From CALMFQ01 sp964495595 (GTDB taxonomy: Bacteria > Pseudomonadota > Gammaproteobacteria > Burkholderiales > SCOH01), in NCBI GenBank assembly GCA_964495595.1, contig CAZBWH010000019.1, positions 1 through 46,005 on the forward strand: a stretch of DNA of 46,005 bases. The letters are read 5' to 3'. Shown here piece after piece: positions 33,075-41,405 of the stretch. The translations under genes were made by a program, and so were the position numbers. Positions within the stretch are counted from its first letter, which is position 1, and every line of letters begins with the position of its first letter. The notes under the pieces were generated by a model. It saw only the letters and a list, made by a program, of their open reading frames with translations, ran no database searches and was not told the DNA's origin.

Positions 33075-33093
33075 GAACAGGAAACCGTAAGGG

Positions 33094-33552
33094 TTATCGG
33101 TCGGGCAACGAGTCGGAGGACCGGCCGTTGCGCAACGTTTGTTGCAGCCAGGCTGAAAAAGCCGGAGATTTGAACCCCGCAACCGGATCGCTGGCGCCAT
33201 CCTCCGGGCGGGTTGAAGCATGCAGCAAATTGACTTGCCCGGCCGTGACGCCCAGCAGGAGCCAGTTATCACGAAACTCGACCAGCACCACTCGTTCTTT
33301 CGGGCCGACGAACACCCCGCCGACCACGCGCAGCCCGCCTTGTGAAGCCAGCGCGCCGGGCGAAAACCGCCTGATCAGCCAAGCGCACCCTGCGATCAAC
33401 GCCAGCACCACCGCCAGACCCAACAAAACCTGCAGCAAGCCTGCCGAGGCTTGCCCGGCCACTGGCGCAGCAGGCTGCCCGGCAGCAACTGCCATGGCAG
33501 GGGCGAAGGTGACGACTGGAATCCACCCGCTGCGGCCAGGGATGAATATCAT
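33094..33552 (-). CDS. fliO: Flagellar biosynthetic protein FliO
   Basis: FliO is a small membrane chaperone that assists FliP assembly. The 152 residues show an N-terminal hydrophobic region, a main transmembrane helix at about 40-62 (LLQVLLGLAVVLALIAGCAW), then the cytoplasmic FliO domain: LRVVGGVFVGPKERVVLVEF and NWLLLGVTAGQVNLLH. The ATG overlaps the fliN stop by four bases. Sequence similarity in this family is weak, but length, topology and position between fliN and fliP agree. Confidence 0.92.
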   Translation of the reverse strand: MIFIPGRSGWIPVVTFAPAMAVAAGQPAAPVAGQASAGLLQVLLGLAVVLALIAGCAWLIRRFSPGALASQGGLRVVGGVFVGPKERVVLVEFRDNWLLLGVTAGQVNLLHASTRPEDGASDPVAGFKSPAFSAWLQQTLRNGRSSDSLPDR

Positions 33553-33995
33553 TTGTGCAACCGCCGGATGCGCTCTTGAGGAGTGATGATATCGGTCAAA
33601 CGGATGCCGAACTTGTCATTTACCACCACAACTTCCCCTTGGGCAATCAGGCAACCGTTTACCAGCACATCCATCGGTTCCCCGGCCAGGCCATCCAGCT
33701 CGACAACCGAGCCCTGAGCCAGTTGCAGCAGGCTACGGATCGCGATCTTGGTTCTCCCCAGCTCAACCGTCAGGTTGACCGGGATATCCATGATCATGTC
33801 AAAGTTGGATGGTAACGCCTGCGTCTGTTCCGGGGCATCAAAGCGTTCAAATATGTCAGCCGGCGACATGCCAGGCGCAACGGACGAACGATCATCGCTC
33901 TTGGACGCTGCCTCGGCAGCCTCTTGTTCGGCCAGTGCAGCAGCCCAATCGTCCAAGCCCTCTTCGGCCCCACCCTGTTCGTTCTCAGCCACCAT
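33549..33995 (-). CDS. fliN: Flagellar motor switch protein FliN
   Basis: FliN forms the lower C-ring of the flagellar switch together with FliM and FliG, and helps deliver export substrates. About 148 residues: an acidic Ala-rich N-region, then the SpoA domain with IMDIPVNLTVELGRTKIAIRSLL (quoted in part), GSVVELDGLAGEPMDVLVNG and GEVVVVNDKFGIRLTDI. Start choice is open: ATG 33995, an adjacent ATG at 33998, or GTG 33992, which has the best distance (six bases) to a GGAG. All overlap the fliM 3' end by about ten bases, indicating coupling. Confidence 0.94.
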   Translation of the reverse strand: MVAENEQGGAEEGLDDWAAALAEQEAAEAASKSDDRSSVAPGMSPADIFERFDAPEQTQALPSNFDMIMDIPVNLTVELGRTKIAIRSLLQLAQGSVVELDGLAGEPMDVLVNGCLIAQGEVVVVNDKFGIRLTDIITPQERIRRLHK

Positions 33996-34986
33996 CATCT
34001 CCACCAGCGCCAAGCTGATCGGCACCAGCCAACACCTTGTTCACTTTCAACGCATACTGCCCGTTCTTGATGCCGTAACGGCACTCGAAAATGGGCACAC
34101 CATCCACCTCAGCCACAATCGCCTCAGGTATCTCGAGCGAAATAACGTCGCCCACCTTCAAGTCGAGAATCTCACCCAGCGTAACCGGGGCAAATCCCAG
34201 GTTGGCCACCAGATCAACCTCCGCACTCTGCACCTGCCGGGAGAGCAATTTAACCCAGCGATTATCGGCCTCCATCCTGTCTGCCTGCATGGCACTGTAA
34301 AGCATGTCGCGGATGGGTTCGATCATCGAATACGGAAAGCAGACGTGAAAGTCCCCGCCACCGGCTCCGAGTTCAATCTTGAACGTCACGGCCACCACGA
34401 CTTCAGTTGGCGTAGCAATATTGGCAAACTGCGTATTCATCTCCGAGCGGATGTACTCAAATTCAACCTTGTAGACCGGGTCCCAGGATTTCTGGTATTC
34501 ATCGAACACGACCTGCAGCAAGCGCAGAATGATCCGTTGCTCGGTCAGGGTAAAATCACGACCCTCCACGCGAACGTGATACCGGCCATCTGACCCGAAC
34601 AGGTTATCGACAACCAGAAAGACAAAATCCGGGTCAAAAATGAACAACGCCGTGCCGCGCAGCGGCTTCATGTGAATCATGTTCAGATTGGTCGGCACCA
34701 CCAGATTGCGGATGAACTCGCTGTATTTCAGCACCCGGACCGGGCCAACCGATATTTCCGCGCTACGACGCATGAAATTGAACAGACCCACCCGCAGATT
34801 GCGGGCAAACCGCTCATTGATGATTTCCAGCGTGGGCATGCGGCCACGCACAATACGCTCCTGCCGACCGATGTCGTAGTTGCGTACCGCGGAAGCATCG
34901 CCCCCCTCGTCCGAGGAGTCCTCCTCGCCGGTGACACCTCGCAGAAGGGCATCGACTTCTTCCTGGGAAAGAATATCGTCTGCCAT
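33985..34986 (-). CDS. fliM: Flagellar motor switch protein FliM
   Basis: FliM links the CheY-P signal to the rotor. The 333 residues begin with MADDILSQEEVDALLRGV, the conserved CheY-binding and switch N-terminus, followed by the middle domain (YDIGRQERIVRGRMPTLE, then FARNLR) and a C-terminal SpoA domain (LGFAPVTLGEILDLKVGDVI). A Gly/Asp-rich tail ends the protein. It starts 13 bases after fliL ends and overlaps fliN. Complete. Confidence 0.96.
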   Translation of the reverse strand: MADDILSQEEVDALLRGVTGEEDSSDEGGDASAVRNYDIGRQERIVRGRMPTLEIINERFARNLRVGLFNFMRRSAEISVGPVRVLKYSEFIRNLVVPTNLNMIHMKPLRGTALFIFDPDFVFLVVDNLFGSDGRYHVRVEGRDFTLTEQRIILRLLQVVFDEYQKSWDPVYKVEFEYIRSEMNTQFANIATPTEVVVAVTFKIELGAGGGDFHVCFPYSMIEPIRDMLYSAMQADRMEADNRWVKLLSRQVQSAEVDLVANLGFAPVTLGEILDLKVGDVISLEIPEAIVAEVDGVPIFECRYGIKNGQYALKVNKVLAGADQLGAGGDDGG

Positions 34987-34999
34987 GAATGCCTGCAGC

Positions 35000-35524
35000 T
35001 TACTGGATGATCATTGAAGAAATGGCCACGCTTTTAACTCCCTCGTCCTCATCAACGTCCATTGCGTGGTTGATGGTTGTCTGCAAATCCTCGATCAGCT
35101 TTTTGGCTCCGTTATCAGAGCGCAAGTCATCCAGCTTGCGCGAACTGAGCAACAAAATGACATCATTACGTACCTTTGGCATGTACGCCTTCAAGGTGTC
35201 CTTCAAGTGTGCATCTTCCAGTTCGACATGCAGCTCCAGCTGTAGCATGCTCTCGCCGCCTGCGAGGTTGACAGTGAACGTCTCCAGTTTCTCAAAGATG
35301 GGAACGGCATTTTCATCCTTTTTCTTTTTCTTTTTCTCTTTCTTTTTTGACTCTTCCTTGCTGGTTTCCGGCTCCGCATGCGATTCGTCGGAATTGCCGC
35401 GCAGCAAGAACATCAGCAATCCTCCCACCACCAACACCAGAACCAGCACACCCACCGCAATGATAATCAGCAGCTTCTTGCCGCCTTTTGGCTTTTCCAC
35501 CTGAGCCTGTTTATCAGCCGACAT
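35000..35524 (-). CDS. fliL: Flagellar basal body-associated protein FliL
   Basis: FliL is a single-pass inner-membrane protein that surrounds the stator and supports torque. From ATG 35524 (MSADKQAQVEKPKGG) it has 174 residues; upstream codons are not conserved. The transmembrane helix is about 18-42. A highly charged linker (KEESKKKEKKKKKKDE) encoded by a near-repeating purine tract joins it to the periplasmic domain with PIFEKLETFTVNLAGGESML and VELEDAHLKDTLKAYMPKVR. It follows fliK by 82 bases and precedes fliM. The poly-Lys linker is longer and more repetitive than usual. Confidence 0.94.
   Translation of the reverse strand: MSADKQAQVEKPKGGKKLLIIIAVGVLVLVLVVGGLLMFLLRGNSDESHAEPETSKEESKKKEKKKKKKDENAVPIFEKLETFTVNLAGGESMLQLELHVELEDAHLKDTLKAYMPKVRNDVILLLSSRKLDDLRSDNGAKKLIEDLQTTINHAMDVDEDEGVKSVAISSMIIQ
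35318..35348. repeat. Hexamer-like CTTTTT repeat tract in fliL
   Basis: About 31 bases of near-perfect CTTTTT periodicity on the plus strand, encoding the Lys-rich linker of FliL on the minus strand. Unit changes would lengthen or shorten the linker by two residues without shifting the frame. Confidence 0.7.
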
Positions 35525-35606
35525 CTGTCCAACCCTGAAATTTGAAATTGAGAATATGGCTTCAGTATAGTGCCCGCAGCGTATTGGCCGAAGCCAAACT
35601 TGCGCA

Positions 35607-37199
35607 CTACACAAACATGCTCACACCCCATCCTCTTGATGAGGCTCCTCCCGCCCCCAGCACCTCACTCATGGACGGCAACCGGTCAACGCCGTAGGCT
35701 GCCGACCGCGATGAACCCTGCCGGTGCTGCTGCCGGTCCTGTGGCTGCTGCCGGCCAAACAGCGACTGATCGCCAACCATGGCGCTCTCCATCGAAATTC
35801 CGCTTTCTGCAAACATGGCCGACAGCCGTGGCAACGCCGCCTGCAGCGCATCACGCACACTGGCATGCGCAGAAACGAACACCACACTGGCCTGATCGTT
35901 CTGCAGCGAAAGGCGGACTTCAAGCGGGCCAAGATTGGGAGGGTTCAATTGCAGCTCAGCCTGCTGCTGACCATCACGCGCCAACCACAGCACCTGTTGC
36001 CCCAGCTCCTCCCCCCAGCCCGCAGCCGCAACTGGCGTAGAGACAGCAGGGGTCCCCACCGGGTCAACCTGCCGGGCCAGTCGATCGGCGGCACCAGCAA
36101 CCAGCAACCCGGAGTCAGCAGCCGTACCCGCATTTGCCTGGGTTGCAGATTGCAGCGCCACCGGAAATTCTTGCCGCTCACTGGCAAATTCTTCCCCCCC
36201 CCCCGTTACCGGATTACCGTCTTTCGAATCGGGCAACATCCCAACGGACGCATCACCTCCACCTGCACTGTGAATCAGCCGCTCCTGACGCAAATCGTTC
36301 TGCCCCGCACGGGCTCGCGTATTGCCTGACATGACATCACCAAGTGATGCCGCGAATTCGGGCGAAGCAGACCGCGCCGGCAAGTCCTGCGCGCCCGCCG
36401 TCGCCATCGCTGGCATCATCCACTGGGCAACGACAGACATATCTGCGATGCCGACCGCTGGCAGCTGTCCGGCTTCTGGCTCCGGTCGTACATCATCTTT
36501 GGAACGGCCTTCCTGCACGGCTTCGGGGACATTCAAACCAGGCATTGATTGCGGAAAATCAACAGAGCTCAAACCTTGCTGTCCAAACAAAGCCATCTCA
36601 GTGGCTGCCGGCAAAACAACCGCGCCCGCTGGCAAAGCCTGAGCCGTCTCAACACCCTGTCCGGCGCCCCCTCCGAACGAGAGCGCCTGCCCATCATCCT
36701 TAGGCCGCGGGGCAGTCAAATCAACAGGTGGCGCAGCAGGTAAAACCACGGTTGGCAACACATTCGTACCAAGAGAAGCCACGGCAGGCAATCCGTCTGA
36801 CAGCACAGGAGACTCGTCTACCAGCATCGCCAGCTTCTTGGACTCCGCAGGAGAAGCCTCCAACACGCCGCCTGGTGAAGCCCCCTCCTCAATCGGCGAG
36901 CTGGCTGCCAAAGCCATTGACTGAGGCACATAGGCCGCCATCAGCAGTTGCCTGGCAGCATCTGGTGCGGTCGGGAATATGCTACTCAGTCCCTCACCCG
37001 GTGTGCCGGCTGACGCCATCACCAATCCGGTTGCTGCCACTCCATCTGCCGCGACTGACGTCACAGCCGAAGGCGCTGGTGCCATTGCCGACTGTAACAA
37101 CAGGCCGAAATCCAGGCTGGACGACACAGCCGGACTCCCCCCTTGAGTAGCAACCGCACTGCCCGAGGCAATCAGATTGAATGCAATTCCGCCAGACAT
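35607..37199 (-). CDS. fliK: Flagellar hook-length control protein FliK
   Basis: FliK measures hook length and switches export specificity from hook to filament proteins. The 530 residues comprise a long Ala/Pro/Gly-rich, low-complexity N-region (about 1-400) and the conserved C-terminal Flg_hook domain with QQAELQLNPPNLGPLEVRLS and SVRDALQAALPRLSAMFAESG. A strong AAGGAG lies seven bases before the ATG and a sigma-54 promoter is at 37245-37259. An 11-base G run in the coding strand (36194-36204) encodes TGGGE and is a potential slippage site; the frame is open as read. It is the first gene of the fliKLMNOPQR unit. Confidence 0.93.
   Translation of the reverse strand: MSGGIAFNLIASGSAVATQGGSPAVSSSLDFGLLLQSAMAPAPSAVTSVAADGVAATGLVMASAGTPGEGLSSIFPTAPDAARQLLMAAYVPQSMALAASSPIEEGASPGGVLEASPAESKKLAMLVDESPVLSDGLPAVASLGTNVLPTVVLPAAPPVDLTAPRPKDDGQALSFGGGAGQGVETAQALPAGAVVLPAATEMALFGQQGLSSVDFPQSMPGLNVPEAVQEGRSKDDVRPEPEAGQLPAVGIADMSVVAQWMMPAMATAGAQDLPARSASPEFAASLGDVMSGNTRARAGQNDLRQERLIHSAGGGDASVGMLPDSKDGNPVTGGGEEFASERQEFPVALQSATQANAGTAADSGLLVAGAADRLARQVDPVGTPAVSTPVAAAGWGEELGQQVLWLARDGQQQAELQLNPPNLGPLEVRLSLQNDQASVVFVSAHASVRDALQAALPRLSAMFAESGISMESAMVGDQSLFGRQQPQDRQQHRQGSSRSAAYGVDRLPSMSEVLGAGGASSRGWGVSMFV
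36194..36204. repeat. 11-base homopolymer (G in coding strand) within fliK
   Basis: Eleven consecutive C on the plus strand. Length change by one base would shift the fliK frame upstream of its essential C-terminal domain. Confidence 0.95.
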
Positions 37200-37244
37200 G
37201 AACGATCTCCTTGCGCACCAGGCGACATAACACCGACATGCAAA

Positions 37245-37259
37245 GCAATACTTATGCCA
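37245..37259 (-). promoter_or_regulatory. Sigma-54 promoter of the fliK operon
   Basis: On the minus strand TGGCATAAGTATTGC fits the -24/-12 consensus TGGCAC-N5-TTGC with one mismatch, with invariant GG and GC exactly ten bases apart. Transcription would start near 37233, about 34 bases before the fliK ATG. Sigma-54 control of middle flagellar genes is common in proteobacteria with polar flagella. The remaining sequence up to tyrS (37260-37414) shows no gene. Confidence 0.75.
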
Positions 37260-37414
37260 AAACGCTTTTCCTCGTCACTCTGGCAGCCTGCGGGACTTGC
37301 GACTGAGCTGCCACGCCAGTGGGAAGAGCGCACATCCATCAGCAGCTCAACTACCAGGTAAAGACGTCTGGCGCCACGCAAAACCACCATTTGCCCGCAC
37401 CACCCACGCCCCCA

Positions 37415-38617
37415 CTAACGCAAGATCACTCTCGCAAACTTGCGCTTGCCCACCTGAGCCACCAGGCTGGCTCCAGCCGCAAAAAGAATCGATTTATCGA
37501 CAATCTTCTCACCATTTACCTTGACGGCCCCCTGATCAATCATCCTGATTGACTCAGATGTGCTACTGGTCAATCCGGCCAGTTTTAGCAGCACCGGCAC
37601 CGCCAACCCCTCTGCGGGCACGTCCAGCTCTATCTCCGGTAAATCCTCCGGAATAGCACCCTGGCGGAAACGGGCCTCGAAGTCGGCCAGCGCTTTTTCA
37701 GCAGCCGGCTGGTCATGAAAACGCGCGACCAGCTCCTGGGCCAGCATCACCTTGGCATCACGGGGGTTGCGGCCGGATTCCACCTCCAGCTTCAGCTGGC
37801 GCAATTCAGGTAGAGGTCTGAACGACAGCAACTCGAACCAGCGCCACATCAGCTCATCGGAAATCGACATCACCTTGCCAAAGATTTCGCCGGGAGCCTC
37901 GGCGATACCGATATAGTTGCCGAGAGACTTGGACATCTTGTTGACCCCATCCAGCCCTTCCAGCAACGGCATCATGAGCACCACCTGCGGTGGCATACCA
38001 TGTTGCTTTTGCAACTCGCGGCCCATCAACAGATTGAATTTCTGATCCGTCCCACCCAACTCCACATCCGCCTTCAAGGCCACCGAGTCATAGCCCTGCA
38101 TCAGGGGATAGAGAAATTCATGAATCGCAATCGGCTGATTGGTGCGAAAACGCTTGGAAAAATCGTCTCGCTCCAGCATCCGTGCCACGGTATGACTTGC
38201 TGCAAGTTTCAACATCCCGGCCGCCCCCAGTTGCTCAATCCACTCGGAATTGAACCGCACCTCGGTCAACTCAGACCGCAGGATCTTGAACACCTGATCG
38301 GCGTAGGTTCTGGCGTTGGCGTCAATCTGCTCCCTGGTCAGCGGTGGGCGGGTTGCATTCTTGCCGGTTGGATCCCCAATCAGGCCAGTAAAATCGCCAA
38401 TCAGGAACACCACCTGATGACCCAGATCCTGGAACTGCCGCAGCTTGTTCAACAGTACGGTATGGCCCAGATGCAGATCCGGCGCAGTGGGATCAAACCC
38501 TGCCTTGATACGCAGAGGGCGGCCGGTACGGAGTTTCTCCACCAGTTCGGACTCAATCAACAACTCTTCACATCCACGCTTGATCTGCTCCAGCGCAGCG
38601 GCAAATTCGGCAGCCAT
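37415..38617 (-). CDS. tyrS: Tyrosyl-tRNA synthetase
   Basis: TyrRS charges tRNA-Tyr. From ATG 38617 (MAAEFAAALEQIKRG) it has 400 residues of the TyrZ-like subgroup. HIGH-type motif HLGH is at 49-52, the tyrosine site includes QPIAIHEFLYPLMQGYDSVAL, and KMSKS is at 227-231. A C-terminal S4 RNA-binding domain is present (MIDQGAVKVNGEKIVD). An upstream ATG adding MLTQKKVN is less likely. It is divergent from the M23 peptidase gene, with 164 bases between the starts. Confidence 0.96.
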   Translation of the reverse strand: MAAEFAAALEQIKRGCEELLIESELVEKLRTGRPLRIKAGFDPTAPDLHLGHTVLLNKLRQFQDLGHQVVFLIGDFTGLIGDPTGKNATRPPLTREQIDANARTYADQVFKILRSELTEVRFNSEWIEQLGAAGMLKLAASHTVARMLERDDFSKRFRTNQPIAIHEFLYPLMQGYDSVALKADVELGGTDQKFNLLMGRELQKQHGMPPQVVLMMPLLEGLDGVNKMSKSLGNYIGIAEAPGEIFGKVMSISDELMWRWFELLSFRPLPELRQLKLEVESGRNPRDAKVMLAQELVARFHDQPAAEKALADFEARFRQGAIPEDLPEIELDVPAEGLAVPVLLKLAGLTSSTSESIRMIDQGAVKVNGEKIVDKSILFAAGASLVAQVGKRKFARVILR

Positions 38618-38720
38618 GTTCACCTTCTTTTGTGTAAGCACCAGCCCGCAATCCGGCTCCAGGCCGAAGCAAAACCAGCAATTGACGTATTTAAGTATCT
38701 GGCGAATATGAAATAATTTC

Positions 38721-38749
38721 TTTTCAACATTTTCGGTTTCTGCTACGCT
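38721..38749 (+). promoter_or_regulatory. Possible promoter of the M23 peptidase gene
   Basis: TTTTCA (38721-38726) and TACGCT (38744-38749) are 17 bases apart in an A/T-rich stretch of the tyrS/M23 divergent intergenic region. Both hexamers are imperfect. Confidence 0.35.
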
Positions 38750-38781
38750 GAAAACCGTTTCCGATACATAGCCTGATCCAG

Positions 38782-40104
38782 ATGCCAGATAGCAAGACCA
38801 CGATTTTACCGGAAAACCAGACTTTCACCGCAAGGCGCAGCAGGATGCGCTGGCTGATGGCAGGGTCGGCAATACCGATGTTAGGCGTGGTTGCCGCCAT
38901 CGCCGTCGCACCGCAGACCTCGCTGGATGACACGCCACAACAGGTAGTAGCCGAGGCGATCACCCTCACTCCCGTCTCTCCGCCCGCCACTTCGGGGCAC
39001 TTCTGGCATGCTGAAACCCTGCGCCGTGGTGACAGCATTAACCGCTTGCTGTCCCGACTGAACATTCGCGACAGCCCGGCGCAACGAGACATCCTGTCCG
39101 GAGGGGCGGGAAGGCTGCTGACCCAGCTCAAACCCGGACAAACCGTGTCAGCATTGGTCAGCGAAAGCGGACGACTGATCAGCCTGCGGTTCACTGACCC
39201 GCAAGGACGTGAGGCCGTTGTCAGCCGCGAAGAAGACGGCCTCCGGTTTTCCCTCGAAACCCCGCAGCTGATCACAACTCCGGAACTCAAGTCCGGGGTG
39301 ATCCACAGTTCACTGTTTGCCGCGACCGACAAGGCCAACCTGCCGGACAGCGTCGCCGTGCAGTTGATTGACATTTTCGGTTCACAAATCGACTTTCACC
39401 GGGATCTGCAGCGTGGCGACCGGTTCACCGTCGTGTATGAGTCGCTGCGTAACTCCCAGGGTGAAGCAGTTCAGACCGGCAAGATTCTGGCTGCCGAATT
39501 CATCAATGACGGCAAGCTGTACCGGGCGGTTTACTACGCTCCACACGGCAACTCCAAGGGCGGCTACTACTCTGCCGACGGGAAAAGCCTAAAGGAGGCC
39601 TTCCTGCGCTCGCCGCTTGAATTTTCCCGGATCAGCTCCGGCTTCACGATTGCCCGCTTTCATCCCGTCCTGCAGCAATGGCGTGCCCACAAAGGGGTGG
39701 ATTATGCCGCTCCGATCGGAACAAAAGTCAAAGCGACGGCAGACGGCACAGTTGAATACGTCGGCCAGCAAAATGGCTATGGCAATGTGATCGTCGTCAA
39801 ACACAATGAAAAGTACAGCACCCTGTATGGGCACCTCTCAGCCTTTGCATCCGGAGTGCGCCGCGGCGCAAGGATCGCACAGGGAGAAGTGATTGGCCAT
39901 GTAGGCATGACCGGATGGGCAACCGGCCCGCACCTGCATTACGAATTGAAAGTAAACGGCATCCAGCAGGATCCATTGAAAGTAGCGCTACCGGGGGCTC
40001 TGCCGCTCGACGCGAAGAACCTCGCCTCATTCCGCCAGACAGCAAACGAAATGATGCACCGCCTGACGCTGTTGCGAGACACCAACCTCGCCCGCTTCGA
40101 CTGA
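38782..40104 (+). CDS. M23 family peptidoglycan metallopeptidase
   Basis: A 440-residue MepM/YebA-like endopeptidase that should cut peptide cross-links in the periplasm. A membrane anchor or uncleaved signal lies at about 23-44 (RWLMAGSAIPMLGVVAAIAVA). An OapA/LysM-like domain (HFWHAETLRRGDSINRLLSRL) precedes the M23 domain, whose zinc ligands are His303 and Asp307 in HKGVD and His386 in HLH (384-386), with the GNVIVVKHN and YGHLSAFA strands. All catalytic residues are present, so it is probably active rather than a degenerate activator. A strong terminator follows at 40126-40151. Confidence 0.94.
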   Translation: MPDSKTTILPENQTFTARRSRMRWLMAGSAIPMLGVVAAIAVAPQTSLDDTPQQVVAEAITLTPVSPPATSGHFWHAETLRRGDSINRLLSRLNIRDSPAQRDILSGGAGRLLTQLKPGQTVSALVSESGRLISLRFTDPQGREAVVSREEDGLRFSLETPQLITTPELKSGVIHSSLFAATDKANLPDSVAVQLIDIFGSQIDFHRDLQRGDRFTVVYESLRNSQGEAVQTGKILAAEFINDGKLYRAVYYAPHGNSKGGYYSADGKSLKEAFLRSPLEFSRISSGFTIARFHPVLQQWRAHKGVDYAAPIGTKVKATADGTVEYVGQQNGYGNVIVVKHNEKYSTLYGHLSAFASGVRRGARIAQGEVIGHVGMTGWATGPHLHYELKVNGIQQDPLKVALPGALPLDAKNLASFRQTANEMMHRLTLLRDTNLARFD

Positions 40105-40125
40105 CTGCCCCGACATTTGCCTTTG

Positions 40126-40151
40126 GCCGCCCCGTTACGGGCGGCTTTTTT
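40126..40151 (+). terminator. Rho-independent terminator after the M23 peptidase gene
   Basis: GCCGCCC (40126-40132), a six-base loop, GGGCGGC (40139-40145) and six T (40146-40151). It isolates the peptidase from anmK. Confidence 0.93.
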
Positions 40152-40257
40152 CTTGGTTGAGAGTTCGTCGGCTGACCGCAACATGGGCGGCTCTTTGCGT
40201 CAGGATTGCGCAATCAGGATAATGGCACGTTTGCAATCAAGCGACTGCCGGCCGATC

Positions 40258-41361
40258 ATGATCCAAACGCGAAGCAACCTGTACATCGGACTGATGTCTG
40301 GCACCAGCCTGGACGGCATCGATGCCGTGTTGATGGACTTTTCCACGACCCCACCCAGCCTGCTGGCCAGTGCATTCACTCCCTATCCCGCCGATCTGGT
40401 GGAACAACTACTGCTACTGCACCATTCTGCGGCAGGGGAACTGGACCAAGCGCTACAAGCAGGAAATGCGCTGTCGGTGCGGTATGCAGACCTGATCAGG
40501 CAGTTGCTCCAGCAGGCCGGCATCCCCGCCGGGCAGGTTCAGGCAATCGGGAACCATGGCCAGACCATACGCCACCAGCCACAGCGGGGCTATTCCCTGC
40601 AACTGGGCAACCAGTCGCTGCTGGCCGAGCTGACCAGCATCGATGTCATAGGTGATTTCCGTTCACGCGACATCGCAGCCGGCGGGCAGGGTGCGCCTCT
40701 GGTTCCCGCGTTCCACCGAGCGGTGTTTGGCTCACCGGATGAACAGCGGCTCATCCTGAATATTGGCGGTATTGCCAACCTCAGCTGCCTGCATCCCAAT
40801 GGCGAAGTCACCGGCTTTGACACGGGTCCAGGCAATGTGCTGATGGACACCTGGACCCGGCTGCACCTGAACACGCCCTATGACCGGGATGGCCAGTGGG
40901 CAGCCAGCGGAAATATCATTGACCCATTGCTGGCCACCCTGATGTCCGAGCCATTTCTGGGGGCAGAGCCCCCCAAGAGCACCGGCAGGGATCTGTTCAA
41001 CCAGCCCTGGCTGCAGAGCAAACTGACCTCCGACTGGAGTCCGGCCGACGTTCAGGCAACACTGCTTGCGTTTACCTGTCACTCAATCACCCAAGCCATC
41101 ACACGCTTTGCCCCGGAAGCCCAGGCGGTTTACGTCTGCGGGGGGGGCGCCCACAATCACGCCCTGCTCGACGGCCTGGCGCAACAGTTGCCGGGCATTC
41201 CGCTAGCCACAACGACCAGCCTGGGTATCGACCCCGACTGGGTCGAAGCATGCGCCTTTGCCTGGCTGGCACGACAGTTTGTCACCCGGCAAGCGGGCAA
41301 TCTGTGTGCAGTGACCGGCGCCTCTGGCCCCCGCGTGCTCGGCGCACTTTACCCGCGCTGA
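40258..41361 (+). CDS. anmK: Anhydro-N-acetylmuramic acid kinase
   Basis: AnmK cleaves and phosphorylates 1,6-anhydro-MurNAc to MurNAc-6-phosphate in cell wall recycling. From ATG 40258 it has 367 residues, the normal length. Motifs: GLMSGTSLDGIDAVL at the N-terminus, GNHGQTIRHQP, GDFRSRDIAAGGQGAPLVP, NIGGIANLSCL, GFDTGPGNVLMD and VCGGGAHN (encoded in part by a run of eight G at 41140-41147). The upstream open frame back to 40117 crosses the terminator and is not coding. It works in the same pathway as nagZ. Confidence 0.96.
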   Translation: MIQTRSNLYIGLMSGTSLDGIDAVLMDFSTTPPSLLASAFTPYPADLVEQLLLLHHSAAGELDQALQAGNALSVRYADLIRQLLQQAGIPAGQVQAIGNHGQTIRHQPQRGYSLQLGNQSLLAELTSIDVIGDFRSRDIAAGGQGAPLVPAFHRAVFGSPDEQRLILNIGGIANLSCLHPNGEVTGFDTGPGNVLMDTWTRLHLNTPYDRDGQWAASGNIIDPLLATLMSEPFLGAEPPKSTGRDLFNQPWLQSKLTSDWSPADVQATLLAFTCHSITQAITRFAPEAQAVYVCGGGAHNHALLDGLAQQLPGIPLATTTSLGIDPDWVEACAFAWLARQFVTRQAGNLCAVTGASGPRVLGALYPR

Positions 41362-41405
41362 TCAGCTATACTGCCCGCCGGAACGACTTTCAGGAACCTC
41401 GCGCC

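Noticed and set aside
37172..37390. 72-codon minus-strand frame upstream of fliK
   Set aside because: It spans the sigma-54 promoter and the fliK start, and has no domain or ribosome-binding site.
41140..41147. Eight-G run in anmK as a phase-variation site
   Set aside because: It encodes the invariant VCGGGAHN motif, so the run is explained by protein conservation and is shorter than typical switch tracts.
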